A stretch of 34,033 bases of DNA from Aeromicrobium sp. CnD17-E (GCF_024124745.1 NZ_JAMXRU010000022.1:1-34033), one strand, 5' to 3'; positions 17,490 through 24,664 are shown, counted from the first letter of the stretch. Program-made: numbers and translations. Notes: generated by a model from the sequence alone, not told the origin.

Positions 17490-17510
17490 CCCCCCCCCCC
17501 CCGCCCCCCC
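17490..17510. repeat. Homopolymeric C tract (C13-G-C7)
   Basis: Thirteen consecutive C residues (17490-17502), one G, then seven more C residues. It lies in the 165-base gap between the divergent DUF1707 gene and the small gene at 17619. Such runs are prone to slippage and to sequencing error. Its place next to the DUF1707 promoter is noted in the findings. Confidence 0.9.
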
Positions 17511-17584
17511 ACCCGGTGGCCCGGTGGGGCGACCCGGCCCGTCAGCCCTGCACGGGACGAGTCACCGGGCTCGGAGGCAACGCC

Positions 17585-17612
17585 TTGACATCTGCCCTGC
17601 GCCTGGTTGGTT
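17585..17612 (+). promoter_or_regulatory. Possible promoter: perfect TTGACA -35 with weak -10
   Basis: TTGACA at 17585-17590 is the only perfect -35 consensus I noticed. Sixteen bases later is TTGGTT (17607-17612), a poor -10, but it lies exactly six bases before the ATG at 17619 as in the leaderless promoters elsewhere in the window. Moderate to weak. Confidence 0.4.
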
Positions 17613-17618
17613 TGCGAC

Positions 17619-17858
17619 ATGACCAGCCGCAGCATCCGGGTCAGGTTCCAGGCCGACGACGGCGCCCCCTTCACACTCATGATCGAGCCTTGGGGTATGA
17701 CGTACGACCTCGTCGGTTCGGAGGCGATGTTCGTCGAGCTCGACGCTGGTGCAACCGATGACGTCGAGCTCGTCTACTGGGCTGGCGGAGTGTCGATCTG
17801 TGGACCCGGCCGAGCCAGAACGTTCGACTCGACGGGATCGCTGCTTCACGAGTTCTAG
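17619..17858 (+). CDS. Small hypothetical protein, 79 aa
   Basis: I do not recognise this family. The protein is 79 residues, soluble and beta-strand rich (SIRVRFQADDGAPFTLMIEPWGMTYDL, then VELVYWAGGVSICGPG) and ends RTFDSTGSLLHEF. It could be one small beta-barrel or sandwich. The ATG at 17619 is preferred over an in-frame TTG at 17607 because the candidate promoter hexamer overlaps the latter. Local GC is about 62% by eye against roughly 72% around it, which with its isolation hints at horizontal acquisition. Small proteins of this kind occur as immunity or orphan genes in actinobacteria, but nothing here proves that. Confidence 0.5.
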   Translation: MTSRSIRVRFQADDGAPFTLMIEPWGMTYDLVGSEAMFVELDAGATDDVELVYWAGGVSICGPGRARTFDSTGSLLHEF

Positions 17859-17930
17859 GCACGAACCCCCGGTCCGACGGCGGCTCCTTCCAGGATCCTC
17901 GCGCCCCGTCCGTTTCTCTGAACGACGGGC

Positions 17931-18323
17931 TCACGAGGTCGACGCACGACCGTCACCACCGGCGGCCGCTCCGTCCCAGATCACGTGATCGGGTTCGGGC
18001 AACGCGAGCGGTTCGTCGTACGAGTAGACCTCGAGTGAACTGAGACGTCCCTGCTCCAGGAACAGCAGCAGGCCACCGACGTCTTCTCCTGCCCCATTGA
18101 CCACCCGTCCTTCGGCAGGCACCGGGCTACGGGCATCCGACAACGGCGGATGAGCATCGGACGGGAACAAGTTGATCGTTCCGCAGCCGCAGGTGCAACC
18201 GTCCGACACCTTGAGCCCCGCAGCCTGGACTCGCAACGCCTCAACGCCCTCGAAGTCGAAGCTCAGCAGAGCATCCAGCAGGGCCCGTTCAGCCGTCGTC
18301 GGATCGCGGAGCCCACCGCCCAT
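17931..18323 (-). CDS. Hypothetical protein, 130 aa, with CTCGC motif, coupled to parE
   Basis: Family not recognised with certainty. An N-terminal helical part (DPTTAERALLDALLSFDFEGVEALRVQAAGLKV) is followed by a cysteine-rich turn with Cys43, Cys45 and Cys47 (DGCTCGCGTINL). Two beta-hairpin regions follow (GGLLLFLEQGRLSSLEVYSYDEPLALPEPDHVIW). The cysteines could bind a metal. Its ATG at 18323 shares one base with the parE stop (TGATG), so it should be co-translated with the topoisomerase subunit. The gene is in the low-GC patch (about 60-63%), unlike parE itself, so it may have been inserted downstream of parE and recruited into its transcript. Function unknown. Confidence 0.6.
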   Translation of the reverse strand: MGGGLRDPTTAERALLDALLSFDFEGVEALRVQAAGLKVSDGCTCGCGTINLFPSDAHPPLSDARSPVPAEGRVVNGAGEDVGGLLLFLEQGRLSSLEVYSYDEPLALPEPDHVIWDGAAAGGDGRASTS

Positions 18324-20377
18324 CAGGCGTCGATCAGGTCGGAGTCGACGTCGTAGGCGCTCTGCACGATGAACTCCTTGCGCGGCGCGACCTCGTTGCC
18401 CATGAGCAGCTCGAAGACCGCCGCGGCCTGCTCGGCGTCGTCCACGGTGAGCCGGCGCAGCGTGCGGTGGCGGGGGTCCATGGTGGTCTCCGCCAGCTGG
18501 TCGGCGTCCATCTCACCCAGGCCCTTGTAGCGCTGGATGGGGTCCTTCCAGCGGACGTTGCGCCGCTTCAGGTCCGCCAGCGTGCGCTGGAGCTCCGCGT
18601 CGGAGTAGGTGTACTGGTACTTGTCCTGCCCCTTCTTCGGGTTCGTCAGCTCGATGCGGTGCAGCGGCGGCACGGCCGAGAACACGCGACCCTGCTCGAC
18701 GAGCGGGCGCATGTAGCGGAAGAAGAGGGTGGCGAGCAGGCAGCGGATGTGGGCGCCGTCGGAGTCGGCGTCGGCCATGAAGATGATCCGGCCGTAGCGA
18801 GCCTGGTCGAGGTCGAACGTGCGTCCGGACCCGGCGCCCACGACCTGGATGATCGAGGAGCACTCGACGTTCTTGAGCATGTCGCCGACGCTGGCCTTCT
18901 GGACGTTCAGGATCTTGCCGCGGATCGGCAGCAGCGCCTGGAACTCCGAGTCGCGCGCCGACTTCGCCGTGCCGAGCGCCGAGTCGCCCTCGACGATGAA
19001 CAGCTCGGTGCGCTCGGCGTCGCCCGCGCGGCAGTCGGCCAGCTTGGCCGGCAGGGCGCTGGACTCGAGGGCGTTCTTGCGACGCTGGTTGTCGCGCTGC
19101 TGGCGTGCCATGAGACGGGTCCGCGACGCCGCGACCACCTTCTCCATGACCTGCCGTGCCTTGGCCTTCTCGGCCGCCTTGGTCGACGTCAGGAACGCCT
19201 TGAGCTCGCGGGAGACGACCTGGTTGACGATGCGCGTGACGGCGGGGGTCCCGAGCACCTCCTTGGTCTGTCCCTCGAACTGCGGCTCGGCGAGCCGCAC
19301 GGTCACGACGGCGGTGATGCCCTCGAGCACGTCGTCCTTGACGATGTCCGCGTCGCCCGACTTCAGCAGCCGCGTGTTCCGCAGGGTGTCGTTGAACGTC
19401 TTGGTGACGCCGCGCTCGAAGCCCTGGACGTGGGTGCCGCCCTTCGGGGTCGCGATGATGTTGACGAACGAGCGCAGCTCGGTCTCGTAGCCGGTGCCCC
19501 AGCGCAGGGCGACGTCCACGCCCAGCTCACGCTCGACCTCCTGCGGCGTCATGTGACCCTTGCTGTCGAGCACGGGCACGGTCTCGGTGAACGAGCCCTC
19601 GCCCTGCAGGCGGAGCACCTCGCTGACCGGCTCGTCGGACGCCAGGAAGTCGCAGTACTCGGTGATGCCGCCGTCGTGCTTGAACGACTCCTCGACCGGC
19701 TCCTCGCCCCGCTCGTCACGCAGCACGATCTGCAGGCCGGGCACCAGGAACGAGGTCTGACGCGCGCGGTTGACGAGCTCGTCGTAGGCGAACGTCGCGC
19801 TCTTGATGAAGATCTGCGGGTCGGCCCAGTAGCGGACCCGGGTGCCCGTGACGGTCTTCTTCACCCGGCCGCCCTTGCGCAGGGTGTTGTCGGGCGTGAA
19901 GTCCGCGGCGGGGCCGTCGCCGGCGAAGACCCCGGGCTCGCCCCGCCGGAACGACATCGACCACGTGGCTCCGGACTTGTCGACCTCGACGTCCAGGCGC
20001 GAGGAGAGCGCGTTGACGACCGAGGCGCCGACACCGTGCAGGCCACCGGTCGCGTTGTAGGAGCCACCGCCGAACTTCCCGCCGGCGTGGAGCTTGGTGT
20101 AGACCACCTCGACGCCGGTGAGGCCGGTCTTCGGCTCGATGTCGACGGGCACGCCGCGACCGTTGTCGCGCACCTCGACGGAGCCGTCGGCGTGCAGGAC
20201 GACGTCGATGCGGTCGCAGTGCCCCGCGAGGGCCTCGTCGACGGAGTTGTCGATGATCTCCCACAGGCAGTGCATGAGACCGCGCGTGTCGGTGGAGCCG
20301 ATGTACATGCCCGGACGCTTGCGCACGGCCTCGAGCCCCTCGAGGACGAGCAGGTTGCGAGCGTCGTAGGTCGACAC
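18323..20377 (-). CDS. parE: Type IIA DNA topoisomerase subunit B (ParE-like)
   Basis: This 684-residue ATPase subunit is the expected partner of the ParC-like subunit at 10876. The GHKL ATPase is clear: Glu40 (general base) and Asn44 in WEIIDNSVDEA, DNGRGVPV (71-78), and the lid GGLHGVGASV (111-120). The transducer domain follows, then the TOPRIM domain with EGDSA (463-467) and the metal-binding DADSDGAH (536-543; Asp536, Asp538, Asp540). The C-terminal end is the usual KGLGEMDADQLAETTMDPRHRTL segment. The GTG start at 20377 is preceded by GGAGG (20390-20386) at eight bases. The 130-aa gene overlaps its stop. Similarity alone would call it gyrB; linkage with the second A subunit and the principal sigma gene favours ParE. 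Confidence 0.92.
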   Translation of the reverse strand: MSTYDARNLLVLEGLEAVRKRPGMYIGSTDTRGLMHCLWEIIDNSVDEALAGHCDRIDVVLHADGSVEVRDNGRGVPVDIEPKTGLTGVEVVYTKLHAGGKFGGGSYNATGGLHGVGASVVNALSSRLDVEVDKSGATWSMSFRRGEPGVFAGDGPAADFTPDNTLRKGGRVKKTVTGTRVRYWADPQIFIKSATFAYDELVNRARQTSFLVPGLQIVLRDERGEEPVEESFKHDGGITEYCDFLASDEPVSEVLRLQGEGSFTETVPVLDSKGHMTPQEVERELGVDVALRWGTGYETELRSFVNIIATPKGGTHVQGFERGVTKTFNDTLRNTRLLKSGDADIVKDDVLEGITAVVTVRLAEPQFEGQTKEVLGTPAVTRIVNQVVSRELKAFLTSTKAAEKAKARQVMEKVVAASRTRLMARQQRDNQRRKNALESSALPAKLADCRAGDAERTELFIVEGDSALGTAKSARDSEFQALLPIRGKILNVQKASVGDMLKNVECSSIIQVVGAGSGRTFDLDQARYGRIIFMADADSDGAHIRCLLATLFFRYMRPLVEQGRVFSAVPPLHRIELTNPKKGQDKYQYTYSDAELQRTLADLKRRNVRWKDPIQRYKGLGEMDADQLAETTMDPRHRTLRRLTVDDAEQAAAVFELLMGNEVAPRKEFIVQSAYDVDSDLIDA

Positions 20378-20458
20378 GTCCAGGACCTCCAGGGAAGAAG
20401 TGGTGATGGTCAGGGCGCCGGTCGACCGCGAAGACAGGCCTGGGACGTCCCCTCCGCC

Positions 20459-20464
20459 AGCCTA
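20459..20464 (-). promoter_or_regulatory. Candidate -10 (TAGGCT) of parE
   Basis: TAGGCT on the minus strand (20464-20459) would give a leader of about 75 bases that carries the GGAGG ribosome binding site at 20390-20386. The -35 is poor. The rest of the 262-base gap 20378-20639 should also hold the promoter of the divergent DUF7455 gene. TTGACC at 20523-20528 is a candidate -35 there, without a convincing -10. Confidence 0.4.
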
Positions 20465-20639
20465 GTCAGCGGTCCCCCGGTGACCCGTCTGACACGCGGC
20501 ACGCCGACGTGCGTCCGGGCGTTTGACCCCGCTGGGCAGTATCTATGTCGTATGTCACCTGGACCTGTGCGGAACAGGCCGCCGTGGTTGGATGTTGTGA
20601 CAGACGTACCCCCGACGCCGCTGAGGAAGAGAGAACATC

Positions 20640-20867
20640 ATGGCTGCAGTCGCCGAGCTTCCCGGTCTGAACGCGACCGACCGTTGTGACCGGTGTGGAG
20701 CACAGGCGTACGTCCGCGTCGAGCTCGCCGGCGGAACCGAGCTGCTCTTCTGCGCGCACCACGCCCGAGAGCACGAGGACAAGCTGCGTGAGATCGCCGT
20801 GTCGATCCACGACGAGACGGGCCGCCTCGCCGGCGTCCCGGCCTCGGCCCCCGACACCGAGATCTGA
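20640..20867 (+). CDS. DUF7455 zinc-ribbon-like small protein
   Basis: A 75-residue protein with a likely zinc knuckle: Cys16 and Cys19 in DRCDRCGAQAYVRV, then Cys38 with His40/His41 in LLFCAHHAREHEDKL. The strand between them (VELAGGTELLF) completes a rubredoxin-like ribbon. I recognise the family as the actinobacterial DUF7455, commonly found near the principal sigma factor and type II topoisomerase genes; no function is established to my knowledge. The ATG at 20640 follows a purine-rich GAGGAAGAGAGA ribosome binding region. The stop lies inside the first copy of a 19-base tandem repeat, and a terminator hairpin follows. Confidence 0.8.
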   Translation: MAAVAELPGLNATDRCDRCGAQAYVRVELAGGTELLFCAHHAREHEDKLREIAVSIHDETGRLAGVPASAPDTEI

Positions 20868-20911
20868 GACAAGCACCGAGATCTGAGACAGGCACCGAGG
20901 TCCGAGACAGG
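20855..20911 (+). repeat. Three tandem copies of a 19-bp unit
   Basis: Copies lie at 20855-20873, 20874-20892 and 20893-20911, with consensus CACCGAGATCTGAGACAGG. The first two differ at one base; the third differs from the second at two. The first copy spans the last codons and stop of the DUF7455 gene; the others sit between that stop and the terminator. This looks like duplication of the gene's 3' end. Confidence 0.9.
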
Positions 20912-20918
20912 CTTCGCC

Positions 20919-20954
20919 CGAGAGCCCCCCGCCGCACTGCGGCGGGGGCTCTCG
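20919..20954 (+). terminator. Terminator hairpin after the DUF7455 gene
   Basis: The left arm (20919-20935) begins CGAGAGCCCCC and the right arm (20939-20954) ends GGGGGCTCTCG, with ACT as the loop and one unpaired C in the left arm. The stem is about 16 bp. It is followed by TCGTCT rather than a T run, as is common in high-GC actinobacteria. Confidence 0.75.
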
Positions 20955-21040
20955 TCGTCTGGAGGTGCGGGGCGGGTCGGCGCGTGCCACGCTCGCCGCA
21001 CCAGGTCGGCACCGCGTCGACCACTGTCCGAGGAGTCCTC

Positions 21041-21229
21041 ATGCAGATCGGTACCTCGCTCTTCCTGCTGGCGGTCGGCGCGATCCTGTCCTTCGCCGTC
21101 CAGGACCGCATCAGCGGCGTCGACCTGACGATGGTCGGCTACATCCTCATCGCGGTCGGCGCGCTCGGTCTGGTGCTGTCGCTGATCCTCGGCACGCGCA
21201 CGCGTCGCGACGTGCCCCCGCCCCGCTGA
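21041..21229 (+). CDS. DUF6458 family small membrane protein
   Basis: A 62-residue protein with two transmembrane helices (TSLFLLAVGAILSFAV and TMVGYILIAVGALGLVLSLIL) joined by the short loop QDRISGVDL, and a basic C-terminus (TRTRRDVPPPR) predicted to face the cytosol. The pattern GTSLFLxAVGAIL...GVDLxxVGxIL matches DUF6458, an actinobacterial family of unknown function. The ATG at 21041 is preceded by AGGAG (21031-21035) at five bases. The open frame reaches back to 20984, but that part lacks a ribosome binding site and is not membrane-like. Confidence 0.75.
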   Translation: MQIGTSLFLLAVGAILSFAVQDRISGVDLTMVGYILIAVGALGLVLSLILGTRTRRDVPPPR

Positions 21230-21264
21230 CTGGCCCGCTGATCGCGACGCTCGTCGCGACGGGG

Positions 21265-21294
21265 TGGTCAGCAACACGAACACGTTGCTAACGT
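21265..21294 (+). promoter_or_regulatory. Promoter with inverted-repeat operator ahead of the ESX-like operon
   Basis: TGGTCA (21265-21270, 4 of 6 -35 bases) and TAACGT (21289-21294) are separated by 18 bases. TAACGT lies seven bases before the ATG at 21302, so the transcript would be leaderless; no Shine-Dalgarno sequence exists. Between the boxes is a perfect inverted repeat, AGCAAC (21270-21275), eight bases, GTTGCT (21284-21289), which extends imperfectly by three bases on each side. This is a classical position for a dimeric repressor. Confidence 0.55.
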
Positions 21295-21301
21295 CATCGA
21301 C

Positions 21302-21823
21302 ATGAGTGTCGGGGAGGGGCCGGTGGCCCAGGATCCTTTCTGGGGTGTCGTGCGTCGGCGTCATCCCGACGTCGACCTGGTGCTCCTGACCGGCCGCTCC
21401 CCGCTCGACCCTCCCGCGGCGGAGCCGGACGACGCGATCAGCCTCGACGAGGCGCGCAAGATCGAGCGGGGCGTCGACGACGCGTACGGGTCGATCCGTC
21501 ACCTGCTGCCGCCGGACACGCCTGCTCCGACCCGTCTCTGGCGCGCGGCCGACGGGGGTCACGCCTACCTCAACGAGAAGGCGCTGCGTGGTCTGGCCGG
21601 CCCCCGGGCCATGGTCACGCTCCGCGCCCTCGCCCGCGCGCTGCAGGATCGCGGGTGGGAGGTCGCGGCGAGCGGTGACGAGGCGCGGCCGCACCTCATG
21701 TCCACGAACGGCTGGATCGACCTCGACGTCCGTAGCGGCGCTGCAGCGACGCAGCTCCTCCTGGCCGGCCCCGTCGTGCCGGTGCGCGCCGACGACCTCG
21801 CGACCCTCAAGGCCGAGCGATGA
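21302..21823 (+). CDS. Hypothetical protein, 173 aa, first gene of the ESX-like operon
   Basis: I do not recognise the family. The protein is soluble, with no signal peptide or membrane helix. The N-terminal half (DPFWGVVRRRHPDVDLVLL) leads to a helical stretch (SLDEARKIERGVDDAYGSIRHLL). A possible small alpha/beta domain follows (MVTLRALARALQDRGWEVAASGDEARPHLMSTNGWIDLDVR) that resembles an EspG- or immunity-sized fold, but this is only an impression. Its TGA overlaps the ATG of the WXG-like gene (ATGA). Being first in an operon with a WXG protein and a WXG-hydrolase fusion, it could be a dedicated chaperone or an immunity protein (inference). The ATG at 21302 is supported by the leaderless -10 seven bases upstream. 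Confidence 0.6.
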   Translation: MSVGEGPVAQDPFWGVVRRRHPDVDLVLLTGRSPLDPPAAEPDDAISLDEARKIERGVDDAYGSIRHLLPPDTPAPTRLWRAADGGHAYLNEKALRGLAGPRAMVTLRALARALQDRGWEVAASGDEARPHLMSTNGWIDLDVRSGAAATQLLLAGPVVPVRADDLATLKAER

Positions 21824-22281
21824 GCAGCGTCGAGGCGGACTGGAACGCCATCACCGCCGCGGCCAGGGTCTGGGACGGCGCGGCCGACGGGTTGGACGGT
21901 GCGTGGCGACGCCTGCACGGTACGACCGGGGCCCCCATGGCGCCCAACGTCGCAGCCGCCTTCGAGACGTTCCGCGAGGCGTGGGTCGACGAGGTCAAGG
22001 ACGTCGCGACGACCGCGCAGGCTCATGCGGAGTCCCTCGACGACGCCGCCGCGACCTACTCGTCGGTCGACGACGCCGCGTACCAGCGCATCAGGTCGCT
22101 GATGCCGTGGTCCTACCGCGACAGCACGATCGACCCCGACGGTGGTCCGCCGCCGATGCCGACCCCGTCCCCCGGCCCGAGTCCGTCGCCCCCTCCGCCG
22201 AGCGACTCGACCCCCGCCACGCCTCAGCCCTCCCCTGGCCCGTCGCCGACGCCGTCGCCGAGCCCCACGGGAGGTGACTGA
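21820..22281 (+). CDS. WXG100-like protein with YxxxD motif and proline-rich tail
   Basis: This 153-residue protein has two predicted amphipathic helices (about 3-33 and 42-95), separated by a turn (LHGTTGAPM) where WXG100 proteins carry W-x-G. Tyr80-Ser-Ser-Val-Asp84 matches the YxxxD/E type VII export signal after helix 2. A disordered tail of about 45 residues (106-153), almost wholly Pro/Ser/Thr/Gly, follows. There is no Sec signal peptide. The architecture suggests an ESX-type secreted partner of the next gene product, but the helix-turn lacks a strict WxG (WRRLHG instead). It overlaps the gene before it by four bases (ATGA), and the next gene starts one base after its stop. Confidence 0.6.
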   Translation: MSSVEADWNAITAAARVWDGAADGLDGAWRRLHGTTGAPMAPNVAAAFETFREAWVDEVKDVATTAQAHAESLDDAAATYSSVDDAAYQRIRSLMPWSYRDSTIDPDGGPPPMPTPSPGPSPSPPPPSDSTPATPQPSPGPSPTPSPSPTGGD

Positions 22282-22282
22282 C

Positions 22283-24112
22283 GTGGCGCTCGTCCGAGTC
22301 AGCCAGCCCGACCCCCTGCGCACCACGTCGGCGGCCGCCGCCTCGGCCACCAGCGGGGTCCGCGCCACCGGCGAGAGCATGAGTGACGCACAGGAGTCGA
22401 TGGCGTCGCAGGGGACGCCCGCCTCGTGGACCGGCGACGCCTCGCAGGCCGCCGCGAACGAGTTCACGGCGTTGTCCGCTCGCCTGGATGCCGCGTCCGC
22501 GGCGTTCGTGCGGGCGGTCACCGTGCTCGACGCGTTCGACGACACCCTGCAGACGCTCAGCTCACGGCGCATCGACCTGGTCGAGAGGGTCTCGGAGCTC
22601 AACGGCCGCATCGACACCTACGACGCCGACGTCGCCGCGTCGGACAAGGACGACGCGACCGCTCAGGAGGCGCTCGTCCAGAGGTCGGCCAACCTCGAGC
22701 GCGAGGCCACGGCCCTCCAGGCCGACGTCGACGCGTGGAACCGGGACCAGGAGTCGGCCGAGCAGACCGTGATCGCCGGCCTGCAAGGTGTCGACACCGT
22801 CGCCGAGGGTCAGTCGGCAGCGTCGGCCCCGAACCGCGCCGATGCCGCCGCGCTGGCGGACCAGCTGCAACAGAAGGTCGACAGCGGCGACCCCGAGGCT
22901 GTCGCCGACTGGTGGAGTGGTCTGAGCCCCGAGCAGGTCGCTGCTCTCGTGATGCACTCGCCCCAGCTCGTCGGGAATGCCGGTGGGGTGCCCAGCGAGG
23001 TGCGCGACGAGGCGAACCGCACCTCGATGCTCAGCGACATCGACTACCTCACCCAGCGCCGCGACGACGGCCAGCTGACCGACCTCGAGCGCCAGCAGCT
23101 GATGAACGCCGAGGACGCCCGCGACACCCTCGACGACTACCAGGACCGGATCGACCCCGAGACCGGCGAGAACCAGGCGTTCCTGCTCGTCTACCGGCCC
23201 GACGCCTTCAACGGCGACGGTGGCGTCGCCATGAGCCTCGGCAACCCCGACACCGCGGACGACGTGACGTCCTTCGTCCCGGGCCTGACCAGCGAGGCGA
23301 CGTCGCTGAGCGGCAACGTCGAGTCGATGGACCGGCTCATGCAGCTGGCCGACGGGAAGAACGGCGACCGGTCGGTCGCCGCGATCACGTGGATCGACTA
23401 CGACGCCCCGAGCAGCGGCGAAGGCCTCACGGACGACCCGTGGGACTTCCTGCAGGTCGCCGGACAGGGCAAGGCCACGGACGGCGGGGAGCGCTTCGCC
23501 GACTTCGTGGACGGCATGCGAGCGAGCGACCAGGGTCCCGACGCCCATTTCACGGCGATCGGCCACAGCTACGGGTCGACGACCGTCTCGCACGCCGCCA
23601 CCGACAACGACCTGCAGGTCGACGACATGGTGCTCATCGGCAGCCCCGGCACCGGGTCGGCCGACACCGCGACCGACCTGATGCCGGAGGGTCACCTGTT
23701 CGTCGGCTCGGCCGACTACGACCCGGTCACGCTGCTGGGCTCCCCCGCGATCGGCGCTCTCGGTCACGACCCGGCCCAGGCCGACTTCGGCGCGCACCGC
23801 TTCGAGGTCGATCCGGGCTCCTACCGGGTCCAGGACCTCTTCGAGAACCACTCGTCGTACTTCAACGAGGGCTCGACGTCGTTGGACGCGATGGCCGACG
23901 TGGTGGCCGGCCAGACCCCTGACGAGGTCGACGGACGCACGCTCGGCAGCTACCAGACGCTCGACACCCTCGTCGTCGGCAGCTCCGTCGTGTCCGGGGG
24001 CGAGCAGATCTGGAACGGCGTCGAGTGGACGGGCGGGCAGGTCGCCGACGCGGCAGGCTGGACCTGGGACCGGGCGAAGGACGCCGGCAGCTGGCTGAAC
24101 CCCTTCGACTGA
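22283..24112 (+). CDS. WXG-type helical region fused to alpha/beta hydrolase (DUF1023-like)
   Basis: A 609-residue protein. Residues 1-70 form a helical hairpin with Trp49-Thr-Gly51 at the turn (WXG signature). Residues of about 85-160 are a charged coiled coil (RRIDLVERVSELNGRIDTYDAD, ANLEREATALQADVDAWN). From about 300 on is an alpha/beta hydrolase with nucleophile Ser429 in GHSYGS, probable acid Asp480 (or Asp478) in SADYDPVT and base His523 in ENHSSYF. This matches DUF1023, whose substrates are unknown; esterase or lipase activity is a guess. No signal peptide is seen, so export would have to be by a type VII system. The GTG at 22283 was chosen because GGGAGG (22269-22274) lies eight bases upstream; an in-frame GTG at 22274 overlaps that site. 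Confidence 0.8.
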   Translation: MALVRVSQPDPLRTTSAAAASATSGVRATGESMSDAQESMASQGTPASWTGDASQAAANEFTALSARLDAASAAFVRAVTVLDAFDDTLQTLSSRRIDLVERVSELNGRIDTYDADVAASDKDDATAQEALVQRSANLEREATALQADVDAWNRDQESAEQTVIAGLQGVDTVAEGQSAASAPNRADAAALADQLQQKVDSGDPEAVADWWSGLSPEQVAALVMHSPQLVGNAGGVPSEVRDEANRTSMLSDIDYLTQRRDDGQLTDLERQQLMNAEDARDTLDDYQDRIDPETGENQAFLLVYRPDAFNGDGGVAMSLGNPDTADDVTSFVPGLTSEATSLSGNVESMDRLMQLADGKNGDRSVAAITWIDYDAPSSGEGLTDDPWDFLQVAGQGKATDGGERFADFVDGMRASDQGPDAHFTAIGHSYGSTTVSHAATDNDLQVDDMVLIGSPGTGSADTATDLMPEGHLFVGSADYDPVTLLGSPAIGALGHDPAQADFGAHRFEVDPGSYRVQDLFENHSSYFNEGSTSLDAMADVVAGQTPDEVDGRTLGSYQTLDTLVVGSSVVSGGEQIWNGVEWTGGQVADAAGWTWDRAKDAGSWLNPFD

Positions 24113-24121
24113 GAGGTCAGG

Positions 24122-24634
24122 ATGAGACGTTCGAGGATCGTGGTGGGAGTCGTGATGATGGCCAGCCTGTTCGGGTGCGGAGGCGAGGGGGCCGGCGACG
24201 ACGCGCCAGACGCCCAGCGCACCGCGGAGAAGACCCGCACCGCCGCGTCCACGACGTTCGAGGCGATCGGGCAGGGTGTGGAGGCTCTGGGGTACACCAG
24301 CACGGGCGCAGGTCGGTGGGCGATCTGCGGTCAGGAACCGAGCCCGAACGGAGCCCAGTACGTCGCGGAGATCGCCGTCACCCAGAGCAACGTGCCCCCC
24401 TCGAAGTACGGCGCCGTCGTCCGCGAGCAGGCCGAGGCCCAGGGCTGGAGCGTCAAGGAGGCCGGCGCCGACACGCTCGAGGGCCGCAAGGACGGGCTGA
24501 CGCTGCGCGCCCAGTACGGCGCGGCCGGGATGAACCTGTCGGTGCGCAGCCGGTGCCTCGACGTGCCGAAGGACGAGATCCGCCGACTGACCGACCAGCC
24601 GAAGGACGACCTCGGCGTCGCTCCCCCGTCGTGA
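24122..24634 (+). CDS. Putative lipoprotein, 170 aa
   Basis: A short signal peptide (MRRSRIVVGVVMMASLFGC) ends in a lipobox with Cys19, then an acidic glycine-rich linker. The mature domain is about 120 residues, mixed alpha/beta (YVAEIAVTQSNVPPSKYGAVVREQAEAQGWSVKEA, then DGLTLRAQYGAAGMNLSVRSRC). Two cysteines (in WAICGQ and SRCLDV) may form a disulfide outside the cell. I do not recognise the family. It is nine bases after the hydrolase gene with GAGAGGTCAGG just before the ATG, so it is the fourth gene of the operon. It could anchor or inhibit the hydrolase at the membrane (inference). A strong hairpin follows. Confidence 0.75.
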   Translation: MRRSRIVVGVVMMASLFGCGGEGAGDDAPDAQRTAEKTRTAASTTFEAIGQGVEALGYTSTGAGRWAICGQEPSPNGAQYVAEIAVTQSNVPPSKYGAVVREQAEAQGWSVKEAGADTLEGRKDGLTLRAQYGAAGMNLSVRSRCLDVPKDEIRRLTDQPKDDLGVAPPS

Positions 24635-24664
24635 CGAGGGTCCGCCGCCGCTTTTCACATAGCA

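Noticed and set aside
22142..22281. Proline/serine codon repetition at the end of the WXG-like gene as a separate repeat element
   Set aside because: It is irregular Pro/Ser/Thr coding sequence for a disordered tail, not an ordered DNA repeat.
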